From Clostridia bacterium (GTDB lineage: Bacteria > Bacillota > Clostridia > Oscillospirales > Acutalibacteraceae), in the NCBI GenBank assembly GCA_017442265.1, contig JAFSAC010000016.1, positions 1 through 64,000 on the forward strand: a stretch of DNA of 64,000 nucleotides, read 5' to 3'. The translations under genes were made by a program, and so were the position numbers. The notes beneath the pieces are model-generated. The model did not search any database and had not been told where the DNA came from. It saw only the letters and a list, made by a program, of their open reading frames with translations. This document shows positions 52,401 to 59,640 of this stretch, in pieces (positions within the stretch are counted from its first letter, which is position 1; each line of letters opens with the position of its first letter).

Positions 52401-52819
52401 AGCATCCGGGGAGAAACAGCACACTGTTTACATTCGTCCGATAATGCGAGTAGCGAGCGCAGGTATTCCGGGTCATACAGGCGGGGAGATTCGGCGGCGC
52501 CTTCCGTCTGTTGTTCGGGAGCGGTATGCAGTTCCAACGCCCGGCTCATCAACAGCGCCCGGGTGACGTCGTCCAGCACTGTTTTGGAGGCGGCGCCGGT
52601 TTCCCGCAACACCCGCTCGGCCAGCCGGCTGAAGCTGAACACCTGAACCCCGGCGGCTTTTTGCACCCCGAAGCGATCGATGAGCGCCCGCTCGGCGGCA
52701 AAGGAAAACTGCTCCGGCACCAGAAGCCAGATCGGGCGATCGGTATTGGCCGCGGCGATATGGTTAAATACCGTCTCGGTTTTTCCACTGCCGGCGCGGC
52801 CGACGATAAACTGGGTCAT
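49460..52819 (-). CDS. addB: AddB, helicase-nuclease subunit B
   Basis: The 1119-residue partner of AddA. An N-terminal Walker A is VGRAGSGKTETVF; the helicase-like region follows. The C-terminal nuclease has GKIDRVDLYRRADTVFIRVVDYKTG-type residues (Asp and Asp-Tyr-Lys). The 4Fe-4S staple that braces the nuclease is complete: one Cys in FFRCRFRYFC and three in PCQYCDFRAVCGF. The gene looks fully intact, which argues against long decay of the pair. Confidence 0.94.
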   Translation of the reverse strand: MTQFIVGRAGSGKTETVFNHIAAANTDRPIWLLVPEQFSFAAERALIDRFGVQKAAGVQVFSFSRLAERVLRETGAASKTVLDDVTRALLMSRALELHTAPEQQTEGAAESPRLYDPEYLRSLLALSDECKQCAVSPRMLELTASGLPDGTLKQKLTDLSGLFSVYDGLISGKGLDPDGLLALAAEKLTDSDFADRAQIFVDGFKGFTTVELDMLAALMKTADLTVTLCTDTAHPDPEAAGIFAPAARSLRQLTDLAADHGIPLRDPIVLSQNHRAGTPALRALESGAFTARAEVYPETAPEITVTPCPDRYAEAAAAARTIRRTLRETGMRAREIAVIVRHVKDYAGILDAALRREEIPFYMDEAADIYTEPLPSLILSALRVCTGGWQTEELLRILKTGLLPFNDTAVAALENYVYIWRIDGKRWEKPFTANPEGLTDKSRFDWDTLNSLETLRRQLITPLKALKKAIGDRPDGQTLCEALYRYLTDPAVKADDGVRRLYHAYQEENEPALTERTARLWDLMIDLIDRIASVFEGHPLPARRYVSLFHLAIGLTRLPSIPQSIDAVQVGSADHVRLNSPKAVFILGANEGVFPAYPSDSNLLSDHDRQALEEAGIPLSSGRLQQAEEERFYAYLALAAPRDALWLSFAERLGAEEAHPSALVKTVCEILPEHQKGVARDLSGQDIESPAEAFERLAFSYETENEYTAALREALGKLPDFSARFSTLDRTVKGEPMTLQPENAKALFGSDMRLSASQTDSFFRCRFRYFCQYGMRLKTRRVAEVDAPLFGTFSHYVMEKLLPEYVGREQAPGPSDIADMQQRIHDILYQYVQEEMGGFEDKPARFTYLLSLVERTCFSLLWFTAHEMAQSKFTPVDYELSIGGDGVPSPVFELPNDRGRVRLIGKIDRVDLYRRADTVFIRVVDYKTGSKEFKLSEIPYGINMQLLLYLFTVCAGASARYEAKGAAPAGILYLPAKDITLKNTRVPLDQSRLKLMKMNGLLLADTDVLTAMDATKKGTFIPAEVENDQIKKGSSAVTREDFDLIRQLTEKLLLQMAETLLDGDIAAVPTGENNHLPCQYCDFRAVCGFSENDPAVYMQPAKTEAVLETLRPEEVEPNE

Positions 52820-52854
52820 AGCGGTTCTCCTTTTCGTCGAAATTTGATATATTC

Positions 52855-52860
52855 AGTATA
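52855..52860 (-). promoter_or_regulatory. -10 element of the addB-addA promoter
   Basis: Extended TGTATACT on the minus strand about 35 bases before addB; the TTTTCT at -35 is poor. Confidence 0.4.
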
Positions 52861-52901
52861 CACTATCTTTTTATAAAAGAAAACCGTTTTTTTGCCGATA
52901 C

Positions 52902-52930
52902 TTGCACCACCGACCGAAATATGGTACAGT
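52902..52930 (+). promoter_or_regulatory. Predicted promoter of the cyclase-family gene
   Basis: TTGCAC (52902-52907), 17-bp spacer, TACAGT (52925-52930). Confidence 0.6.
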
Positions 52931-52966
52931 GAATGTAGACGGATAGAGAAAAGGCAGGGAAAAGGT

Positions 52967-53545
52967 ATGAAAATCATCGATATTACCCGCGAATTGTTTG
53001 AAGCTCCGGTGTACCCCGGCGACCCGCGCCCGGAACTCGAGCCGGTGCGGCGGATCAGCGAGGGGGATAACTGCAATTTATCGGTCTTACACGCTTGCCT
53101 GCATAACGGCACCCACATGGATGCCCCGCTTCATTTTTGCGCCGACGGACAGGATATGGGGGAAATGGACCTTTCCGCCTGTATCGGGGAATGTTCGGTT
53201 ATAGAATGGGACGGCTATCTCACCGGCGCCGACGTGGAAAAGATGCGCCCCACCCTCCGGGAACGGGTACTGTTCAAAGGGGCGGTGCAGATCACCCAGA
53301 GCGCCGCTTTTGCGCTGTCCGACTGTCAGGTGACCCTCATTGGGGTGGAGTCCCAGACGGTGGAGCCGGAGGGCGGGCACGGAGAGGTGCATCGCCAGTT
53401 GTTGGGGGAGCGGGTGCTACTACTGGAAGGGATCGATCTCTCTAAAGTGACCCCCGGTGTATACTTTTTGTTTGCCGCCCCGCTGAAAATTGCCGGCGCA
53501 GACGGCACCCCGGTCCGAGCTTTATTGCTGGATAGAAAAAATTGA
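52967..53545 (+). CDS. Cyclase / kynurenine-formamidase-like metal hydrolase
   Basis: A 192-residue protein of the cyclase family (Pfam Cyclase), which includes arylformamidases and isatin hydrolases. The metal motif is NGTHMDAPLHF near residue 50 (HxGTHxDxPxH with Asn for the first His), and a second metal His lies in GGHGEVHRQLLG. Family members hydrolyse amide or lactam bonds; the substrate is unknown. A longer upstream frame is not used because the ATG at 52967 starts the conserved IIDITREL segment. It is monocistronic. Confidence 0.85.
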   Translation: MKIIDITRELFEAPVYPGDPRPELEPVRRISEGDNCNLSVLHACLHNGTHMDAPLHFCADGQDMGEMDLSACIGECSVIEWDGYLTGADVEKMRPTLRERVLFKGAVQITQSAAFALSDCQVTLIGVESQTVEPEGGHGEVHRQLLGERVLLLEGIDLSKVTPGVYFLFAAPLKIAGADGTPVRALLLDRKN

Positions 53546-53574
53546 AAAAAGTTCATATTTTTTTCAAAAAACGC

Positions 53575-53603
53575 TTGCATTTGAGAAAATGCTGTGTTAT
53601 AAT
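53575..53603 (+). promoter_or_regulatory. Predicted promoter of the 5S rRNA gene
   Basis: TTGCAT (53575-53580), 17-bp spacer, TATAAT (53598-53603), about 26 bases before the 5S gene. Confidence 0.8.
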
Positions 53604-53628
53604 CCCTCTTGTCCCCTAAAAGGACGAA

Positions 53629-53745
<117 letters not shown>

Positions 53746-53752
53746 TGAATCA

Positions 53753-53784
53753 AAGGGCATGGCCAATCGGCTGTGCTTTTTTGT
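53753..53784 (+). terminator. Terminator of 5S rRNA
   Basis: AGGGCATGGCC, loop AATC, GGCTGTGCT with one or two mismatches, then TTTTTT. Confidence 0.65.
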
Positions 53785-53787
53785 TTT

Positions 53788-53826
53788 CCGTGCCTGCGCC
53801 CGAATCATTTCGGACGTAGGCACGAA
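53788..53826 (+). terminator. Second hairpin after 5S rRNA
   Basis: CGTGCCT...CGAA pairs with TTCGG...AGGCACG, then a short run ending ACTTTTTTCC; a back-up terminator. Confidence 0.6.
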
Positions 53827-53837
53827 CTTTTTTCCAA

Positions 53838-53870
53838 TAAAAAAATCTCCGCCACCGGCGGAGATTTTTT
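53838..53870. terminator. Bidirectional terminator between 5S and rnpB
   Basis: AAATCTCCGCC stem, ACC loop, complement, with A7 and T6 flanks; serves rnpB on the minus strand. Confidence 0.88.
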
Positions 53871-53871
53871 G

Positions 53872-54224
53872 GTGCTGAGAGGACCTGTAAGCCGAGTTCT
53901 GTCGTGAACAGCCATCTATCTCGACTGCCTGTTGCCAGACAGCTCAAGCCGCCCGTTGAAGCACGTCGGGCAAACGTATCGCTTCGGTCGGCGTTGCTCC
54001 GGATAGGGTTTACAGGGCCACGCTGTCTCCAACGTGCCGGTGAGCTCTTACCTCGCCTTTCCACCCTTGCCGCCGATACCAAAGGCATCGGGTTGGCGGT
54101 ATATCTCTGTTGCACTATCCCTGGGGTCACCCCCGGCGGCCGTTAGCCGTTATCCTGCCCTGCGGAGCTCGGACTTTCCTCATACATCAAAAAGATGCAC
54201 GCGGCTGTTCAGTCCACTCAGCCC
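53872..54224 (-). ncRNA. rnpB: RNase P RNA, bacterial class A
   Basis: The ribozyme that trims the 5' ends of tRNA precursors. On the minus strand the universal elements occur in order: GAGGAAAGTCCGAGCTCC near the start, GGCAGG, GGCTAACGGCC, the GGGGGTGACCCCAGGG hairpin, AGTGCAACAGAGA, GGAAAGGCGAGGTAAGAGC-type P10/P11 bases, CTGTAAACCC, and the 3' block ACAGAACTCGGCTTACAGG. About 350 nt. Ends are estimated from the promoter and terminator. Confidence 0.95.
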
Positions 54225-54228
54225 TCTT

Positions 54229-54258
54229 ATTGTAAAGCAGACCGGCCGTTTTTGTCAA
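54229..54258 (-). promoter_or_regulatory. Predicted promoter of rnpB
   Basis: TTGACA (54253-54258), 18-bp spacer, TACAAT (54229-54234) on the minus strand. Confidence 0.75.
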
Positions 54259-54292
54259 TCTGAAAATGAAAATTGCGTAGCTTCCGAAAGGG

Positions 54293-54334
54293 AGAAAAAG
54301 ACCCCCTTGCCGAAAGGGGGCCTTTTTGTGAGTA
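54293..54334. terminator. Terminator-like hairpin with no gene before it
   Basis: AAAAAGACCCCCTT, loop GCCG, AAAGGGGGCCTTTTT: can act in both directions. No coding gene ends here on either strand; see the promoter at 54348-54376. Confidence 0.75.
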
Positions 54335-54347
54335 TTTTCTTACACTC

Positions 54348-54376
54348 AATATAACATTTTATAGTACCGCTTTCAA
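54348..54376 (-). promoter_or_regulatory. Predicted promoter pointing at the orphan terminator
   Basis: TTGAAA (54371-54376), 17-bp spacer, TATATT (54348-54353) on the minus strand. A transcript would run only about 45-50 nt to the hairpin at 54293-54334. Confidence 0.5.
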
Positions 54377-54463
54377 GTTGCCTATTATCATTCAGAATAA
54401 ACCATAAGATTGAAAAGTCGGGATGTCTTTCACGGCGAACCAAAGCGAAGTTTATGAAAAAAC

Positions 54464-54492
54464 TTGCATTTTGCTTATTACCATACTATAAT
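54464..54492 (+). promoter_or_regulatory. Predicted promoter of the DUF1858 gene
   Basis: TTGCAT (54464-54469), 17-bp spacer, TATAAT (54487-54492). Confidence 0.8.
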
Positions 54493-54535
54493 AAGGGAAT
54501 GATAAAGGGAATTCATCAGAAAGGAAGTTCTTACT

Positions 54536-54736
54536 ATGCAGATCACCAAAGAATCTTTGATTGGCGAAGTGCTGGAAATGGACGTTTCCACCGCGCCGTT
54601 TTTCCTCGAAATGGGAATGCATTGTCTGGGTTGCCCCTCGGCGAGATCCGAGACCATTGAACAGGCGTGTATGGTGCACGGCGTAGACTGCGACGAACTG
54701 GTCGAAAAGATCAACGAGCATCTCGCCGGCAAATAA
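54536..54736 (+). CDS. DUF1858 domain-containing protein
   Basis: A 66-residue protein that is all DUF1858. The family pattern is visible: an N-terminal ESLIGEVLEMDVSTAPFFLEMGMHCLGCP split around a Cys-x2-Cys-Pro, then SETIEQACMVHGVD. DUF1858 proteins are small, often near Fe-S or hybrid-cluster genes in anaerobes, and may bind a metal or redox group through the cysteines. It is monocistronic behind a good promoter. Confidence 0.88.
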   Translation: MQITKESLIGEVLEMDVSTAPFFLEMGMHCLGCPSARSETIEQACMVHGVDCDELVEKINEHLAGK

Positions 54737-54749
54737 GCTTGAGGGATAG

Positions 54750-54804
54750 CGGCGCAGTCACAAGGAAACCGGCGGTTTTCTTATGGTGCGCCGCTTTTTA
54801 ATGC
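54750..54804 (+). terminator. Terminator of the DUF1858 gene (long nested hairpin)
   Basis: Outer stem AGCGGCGCA/TGCGCCGCT encloses a second stem AAGGAAACC/GGTTTTCTT with a GGC loop, then TTTTTA. Confidence 0.8.
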
Positions 54805-54827
54805 TTTAGCTAAGGAGGGAAACACCG

Positions 54828-55484
54828 GTGGAATTAAGTGAACGTTTATCCCGTCTTGCCTCTTTGGTGCGCCCGGGCAGCCGGGTCGCCGATATTGGCA
54901 CCGATCACGCGCTGTTGCCGGTGTTTCTGGTGAAAACCGGGGTTTGCCGGTCGGCGATCGCGGTGGACGTCAAGCCGGGTCCTGTCGCGGCGGCGCAAAA
55001 AGCGGTGAAGGCGGCTGATCTTTCGGATACGATTGACGTGCGGTTGGGGGACGGGCTGTCCCCCATATCCCCCGATGAGGTGGAGGATATTGTGATTGCC
55101 GGTATGGGCGGCGAAACCATGGTGGAGATCTTAAAAGCCGCTCCGTGGGTGTTATCCGATCGCTACCGCCTTATTTTACAACCGATGACCCGGGTGGAGG
55201 TACTGCACCGCTTTTTGTATCAGCACGGCTTTGAGATCGAAGAGGAGCACCTTATGGAGGATAGCGGGCATCGGTACGTGTATCTGACCGCTCACTTTGC
55301 GGGGAACGCGCCGGTGGATGATCCCTTTTCTCATTGGCGGGGCGGGTTTTTGCCGGAGGAAGGGCGCTTATTTTGGCGGATGAACGCCGATCATTTGGAA
55401 CGGCGGGCAAAAGGGATCGAAAAAACCGAACCAAAGGAAGCCGCTACCTTGCGGACACTCGCCCAAAAACTTCGGGCGCTGTAG
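54828..55484 (+). CDS. trmK: tRNA (adenine(22)-N1)-methyltransferase
   Basis: A 218-residue class I SAM methyltransferase for m1A22 of tRNA. The SAM motif is VADIGTDHALLPVFLVKTG near residue 20, and IVIAGMGGETMVEIL marks the catalytic region. A GTG start follows AAGGAGGG. It ends with TAG, the only normal TAG stop I found in the window, at the usual family length. It forms an operon with the Nif3-family gene and rqcH. Confidence 0.92.
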   Translation: MELSERLSRLASLVRPGSRVADIGTDHALLPVFLVKTGVCRSAIAVDVKPGPVAAAQKAVKAADLSDTIDVRLGDGLSPISPDEVEDIVIAGMGGETMVEILKAAPWVLSDRYRLILQPMTRVEVLHRFLYQHGFEIEEEHLMEDSGHRYVYLTAHFAGNAPVDDPFSHWRGGFLPEEGRLFWRMNADHLERRAKGIEKTEPKEAATLRTLAQKLRAL

Positions 55485-55496
55485 AAAGGAAAAAGC

Positions 55497-56240
55497 ATGA
55501 AAATTGCGGATATTGTAAACTTTTTAGAGCAAAAAGCGCCGCTTTTCACCGCAGAAGAATGGGATAACCCCGGTCTGTTGGTGGATAGCGGGGCGATCGA
55601 CACCGAGGCGGTGGCGGTGGCGCTGGATGCGACCCCGGCGGCGATTGATTTTGCGGTGGAAAACGGTGCGCGCCTGCTCATCACCCATCACCCGGTGATC
55701 TTTCAGCCGCTGTCCTCGATCGATCAAGGACATCCGGCGGCGCTGGCGCTGAAAAACGGGGTGTCGATTTTATCGTTACATACCAATCTCGACAAAGCCG
55801 CCGGCGGGGTGAATGACACGCTGGCCGAACGGTTGGAGCTCTTGAACGTGACGGTCGCCCCCGACGGAATGACCCGGATCGGGGAGCTCAGCTCTCCGAT
55901 GCGGTCGGCGGATCTCGCCCGACTGGTGTCAAAGGCGCTTAAAACCCCGGTGCAGTTCACCGAAGGACGGCCGATCCATAAGGTGGCGGTCTGCGGCGGG
56001 GCGGCGGGGGATACCCTGTTTTCGTTGCCGGCGGAGGTGGATGCGCTGGTGACCGGCGAGATGAAGCATCACGAATATCTGGCCGCCAATGATAAAAAGA
56101 TTACTGCGGTGGTGGCCGGCCATTATGCGACCGAACTGCCGGTGGTGGACACCCTGATGAACTGGCTTTTACAGGAATTTCACCAACTGACGGTAGCGGC
56201 TTATTACGGAGAAGCCCCTTACCGCACCGTAGATTTTTAA
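55497..56240 (+). CDS. Nif3-like dinuclear metal center protein
   Basis: A 247-residue NIF3/DUF34 protein. Metal ligands are in ITHHPVIFQPLSSI and LHTNLDKAAGGVND near residues 62-105 and HYATELPVVD near the C terminus. The family is often beside trmK in Firmicutes and has been proposed as a GTP cyclohydrolase type enzyme or metal chaperone; its function is unsettled. It begins 12 bp after trmK and is in frame with it across the TAG. Confidence 0.9.
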   Translation: MKIADIVNFLEQKAPLFTAEEWDNPGLLVDSGAIDTEAVAVALDATPAAIDFAVENGARLLITHHPVIFQPLSSIDQGHPAALALKNGVSILSLHTNLDKAAGGVNDTLAERLELLNVTVAPDGMTRIGELSSPMRSADLARLVSKALKTPVQFTEGRPIHKVAVCGGAAGDTLFSLPAEVDALVTGEMKHHEYLAANDKKITAVVAGHYATELPVVDTLMNWLLQEFHQLTVAAYYGEAPYRTVDF

Positions 56241-56254
56241 TGGAGGAATAAGAA

Positions 56255-58006
56255 TTGGCGCTGGACGGATTGTTTCTTTCCTGCTTGAAACGGGAACTGG
56301 AAGAAAAATTGCGGGATAGCCGCATTGATAAGATTTTTCAACCCTCCCGGGAAGAACTGATCTTTTTGTTCCGCGGCCGGGAGGGACAGCATCGGCTGTA
56401 CCTATCGGTGCGGGCGGCATCGCCGCGCCTGAATTTCACCGAAATGCGCCCTGAAAACCCGGCACAGCCGCCGATGCTGTGTATGCTACTCCGCCGTCGG
56501 CTTGGCGGCGGGCGGTTCGTGGCGGTTCGCCAGGACGGACTGGAGCGGGCGCTGTATCTGGATTTTGATTGTGTGAACGAGCTGGGCGACGTGGTGCGGA
56601 TGACCTTTGCCGCCGAGCTTATGGGAAAATACAGCAACGGTATTCTCATCGACCAGAACGGTCGGGTGGTGGATGCGATGAAGCGGGTGGACCTTGAAAT
56701 GTCCCCGGTGCGCCCGATCCTGCCGGGGGTGACCTATGCCGCCCCGCCGGCGCTTGACCGATTGGATATCACCCGGGTGTCGGTGGAGGAGGTGGTTTTT
56801 GCGGTTCAAAAAACCGGGAAACCGCTGACCGATGCGCTTTTAGACGTGACCTGCGGGTTGTCCCCGCTTACCTGCCGGGAGATCACCGCCCGGGTGACCG
56901 GTGGGGAGGATATCGCGGCGGATTGCTTGGATGATGCCGGCAGTTCCCGCTTGACCGATACCTTGACTAAAATCCGGTCGATCGCCCTCGGCGAGACCCC
57001 CGGTCGCCCGTGGCTTGTGTACCGGGAGGACGGCCGTCCGCTCAACTTTGCCCCCTTACCGCTTTTGCAGTACGGCCCGCAAAAATCCCGGGAAATGGAA
57101 AGCTATTCAGCGCTTTTAGATGCTTTTTATGCCGAGCGGGAACAGGTAGAGCGGTTAAAACAGCGCGCCGCCGATCTTCATCGGGTGCTGACCACCAATT
57201 TGGAGCGTGTCCAGCGGAAACTGAACGCCCAGCGGGAGGATCTGCGCCGGTCGGAAAATCGGGAGCAGGACCGTATTTTTGCCGATCTTATTCAGGCGAG
57301 TGTCGGGATGATCCCGCGCGGGGCGGACAAGGCCACCCTCATGAATTATTACGATCCCGATTGTGCAGAGATCGAGATACCGCTTGATCCGGCCTTGTCG
57401 GCGGCGGCGAACGCGCAGAAGTATTATAAACAGTACCGCAAGGCGCAGACCGCCCAGCGGGTGCTGGTCGAGCAAATGGAAAAAGGGGAAAAGGAGCGGG
57501 AGTATCTGGAAACGGTATTGGATGCGCTCTCCCGTGCCACCACCACCGCCGAAATGGATGCGATCCGGCAGGAGCTCACCGACGGCGGGTATCTCCGTGC
57601 CATGAAAAAGCCGGTGAAACCGACCGCTTTGAAACCGAAAACCTTCCTGTCGGACGACGGATTCACCATTTTGGTCGGGCGCAACAACGTGGAAAATGAT
57701 CGGCTCACCACCAAGATCGCCCGGGGGAACGATATCTGGATGCACACCAAAAACATCCCCGGCTCCCACGTTATCGTGCTGACCGAGGGAAAAACCCCGC
57801 CGGACAGCACGTTGGAGCAGGCGGCGATCTTGGCGGCGCTTCATTCGAAAGCCGCCGATTCCAAACAGGTGCCGGTGGATTACGCACTGGTTCGGCACGT
57901 GCATAAGCCGGCGGGCGCCAAACCCGGTTTTGTCATCTACGAACAAAACCGTACCGCCTACGTCGACCCCGACTCCGCCCTTGCCGAACGCTTAAAACAG
58001 GAATAA
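56255..58006 (+). CDS. rqcH: RqcH, Rqc2-homologue NFACT protein
   Basis: Binds stalled 50S subunits and recruits tRNA-Ala to add alanine tails that tag nascent chains for decay. The 583-residue protein has NFACT-N (LDGLFLSCLKRELEEKL, about 1-200), a helical and coiled-coil middle (about 270-440, rich in Glu/Arg) and NFACT-R with KIARGNDIWMHTKNIPGSHVIV near residue 490. It uses a TTG start (56255) after GGAGG. Older annotations call it fibronectin-binding protein. Confidence 0.94.
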   Translation: MALDGLFLSCLKRELEEKLRDSRIDKIFQPSREELIFLFRGREGQHRLYLSVRAASPRLNFTEMRPENPAQPPMLCMLLRRRLGGGRFVAVRQDGLERALYLDFDCVNELGDVVRMTFAAELMGKYSNGILIDQNGRVVDAMKRVDLEMSPVRPILPGVTYAAPPALDRLDITRVSVEEVVFAVQKTGKPLTDALLDVTCGLSPLTCREITARVTGGEDIAADCLDDAGSSRLTDTLTKIRSIALGETPGRPWLVYREDGRPLNFAPLPLLQYGPQKSREMESYSALLDAFYAEREQVERLKQRAADLHRVLTTNLERVQRKLNAQREDLRRSENREQDRIFADLIQASVGMIPRGADKATLMNYYDPDCAEIEIPLDPALSAAANAQKYYKQYRKAQTAQRVLVEQMEKGEKEREYLETVLDALSRATTTAEMDAIRQELTDGGYLRAMKKPVKPTALKPKTFLSDDGFTILVGRNNVENDRLTTKIARGNDIWMHTKNIPGSHVIVLTEGKTPPDSTLEQAAILAALHSKAADSKQVPVDYALVRHVHKPAGAKPGFVIYEQNRTAYVDPDSALAERLKQE

Positions 58007-58043
58007 AAAACCGCTGTGAACATTTTATTCACAGCGGTTTTTC
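58005..58043. terminator. Bidirectional terminator, rqcH/FAD protein
   Basis: AAACCGCTGTGAA stem with a 7-nt loop and complement, T5 and A6 flanks. Confidence 0.88.
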
Positions 58044-58044
58044 T

Positions 58045-59640
58045 TTATAGTTCTTTTAACACCCATTCGGCGCATTTGATGCCGTCCACGGCGGCGGAGA
58101 GAATACCGCCGGCGTACCCGGCGCCTTCGCCGCAGGGGAAAATACCGGGCACAGAGGATTGTCCCTCTTCATCCCGCAACAGCCGGACAGGGGAGGACGA
58201 GCGGGTTTCCACCCCGGTTAAGATCGCATCCGGGCGGTCAAATCCGTGAAGCTGTCGCCCGAAAATAGGCAAGGCCAGTTTTAAGGAATGGGCGACCGGT
58301 TGCGGCAAACATTCCCGCAGGTCTGCGAGGGTCACTCCGGGTCGGTAGCTCGGGCGCACCTTCCCGAATACGGTGGAGGGGCGGTCCAGGAGAAAATCGC
58401 CGACCAGCTGGGCCGGGGCGCGGTAGTTCCGTCCGCCGAGGATAAAAGCGGCCTCTTCCCAGCGCTTTTGAAAGTCAAAGCCGGAAAGTGGATGCGAATT
58501 CTCAAAATCCTCCGGCCCGACCCCGACCAGCAGGGCGCTGTTGGAGTTTTCGGCATTTCGGGCGTGCTCGCTCATGCCGTTTACCACCAGTTGACCGGGG
58601 GCGGAGGCCGCCGCCACCACTTCACCGCCGGGACACATACAAAAGGTGTATACCCCGCGCCCGGTTTCCGGACGGCAGGAAAGCTTATAGTCGGCCGCAC
58701 CGAGCGCTTCGTGTCCGGCAAATTTTCCGTACTGACTGCGATCGATCATCACTCTCGGATGTTCGATCCGCACCCCGACCGCAAACGGCTTTTGTATGGT
58801 GGACAGCCCTTTTTTGTACAGCATTTCAATGGTGTCCGATGCGCTGTGTCCCACCGCAAAGATCGCCTGCCGACAGGGAATTTCCTTTTCCCCGGTGGGG
58901 GTGGACACGGTCAATGAGGAGAGGGCACCGTTTTTCAGTGTAAGGTCGGTGACCCTGTGAGAAAACAGCACGGTGCCGCCGAGTTCAATAATCTTTTGGC
59001 GCATCGTTTTGACCGTCTGGCACAGCCGGTCGGTCCCGATATGCGGTTTTTGTTCCCACAAAATCTCTTCCGGCGCTCCGCAGGCGGCCAGCGTTTCCAG
59101 TACCAACCGACAGCGGGGGTCCTTAATGCCGGTGGTGAGCTTGCCGTCTGAAAAGGTGCCGGCACCGCCCTCACCGTACTGGACGTTGGAGGTGGGGTCA
59201 AGCACCCCGGTTTCCCGGAATTTTTGCACGTCCGCCCGCCGTTTATCCACCTCTTGCCCGCGTTCGAGGAGCAGCGGGCGCACCCCGGCGACCGCTAAGG
59301 TGTAAGCGGCGAACAGTCCGGCAGGACCGCTTCCTACCACCACCGGCGGGGTATCCGGGGCGGGACGTTTTTTCGGAAAGAGAACAGGGGTGGGGGTGAA
59401 AAGCGCTACCCCCGGTTTTTTGATAGTCCGGGCGGCTATTTTTTCGTTCGGGACGGTCAGTTCTACCGTGACGGTGAAATGTACCGTTTCTTTTTTGCGG
59501 GCATCCACCGATTTTTTCACAAGCCGGTAGGCGGTGACATCACTTTCTTTGAGCCCCGCTTTTCGCCGGGCGGCGGCGAAAATTTCCTCACCGGTCGCCG
59601 ATAGCGGCACCGCTACCGAGGATATACGAAGTACGCTCAT
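58045..59640 (-). CDS. FAD-dependent oxidoreductase (COG2509-like)
   Basis: A 531-residue flavoprotein. An N-terminal domain of about 95 residues (SVLRISSVAVPLSATGEEI) precedes the dinucleotide motif VVVGSGPAGLFAAYTLA. Later motifs are QYGEGGAGTFSDGKLTT and, at the C terminus, IFPCGEGAGYAGGILSAAVDG. It resembles uncharacterised FAD-dependent dehydrogenases; substrate unknown. The start at 59640 overlaps the upstream stop by 4 bp (ATGA). Third gene of the recG operon. Confidence 0.87.
   Translation of the reverse strand: MSVLRISSVAVPLSATGEEIFAAARRKAGLKESDVTAYRLVKKSVDARKKETVHFTVTVELTVPNEKIAARTIKKPGVALFTPTPVLFPKKRPAPDTPPVVVGSGPAGLFAAYTLAVAGVRPLLLERGQEVDKRRADVQKFRETGVLDPTSNVQYGEGGAGTFSDGKLTTGIKDPRCRLVLETLAACGAPEEILWEQKPHIGTDRLCQTVKTMRQKIIELGGTVLFSHRVTDLTLKNGALSSLTVSTPTGEKEIPCRQAIFAVGHSASDTIEMLYKKGLSTIQKPFAVGVRIEHPRVMIDRSQYGKFAGHEALGAADYKLSCRPETGRGVYTFCMCPGGEVVAAASAPGQLVVNGMSEHARNAENSNSALLVGVGPEDFENSHPLSGFDFQKRWEEAAFILGGRNYRAPAQLVGDFLLDRPSTVFGKVRPSYRPGVTLADLRECLPQPVAHSLKLALPIFGRQLHGFDRPDAILTGVETRSSSPVRLLRDEEGQSSVPGIFPCGEGAGYAGGILSAAVDGIKCAEWVLKEL

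Noticed and set aside
54255-54443. A 62-residue frame on the minus strand between rnpB and the DUF1858 gene
   Set aside because: It runs through the orphan terminator hairpin and has no ribosome site.
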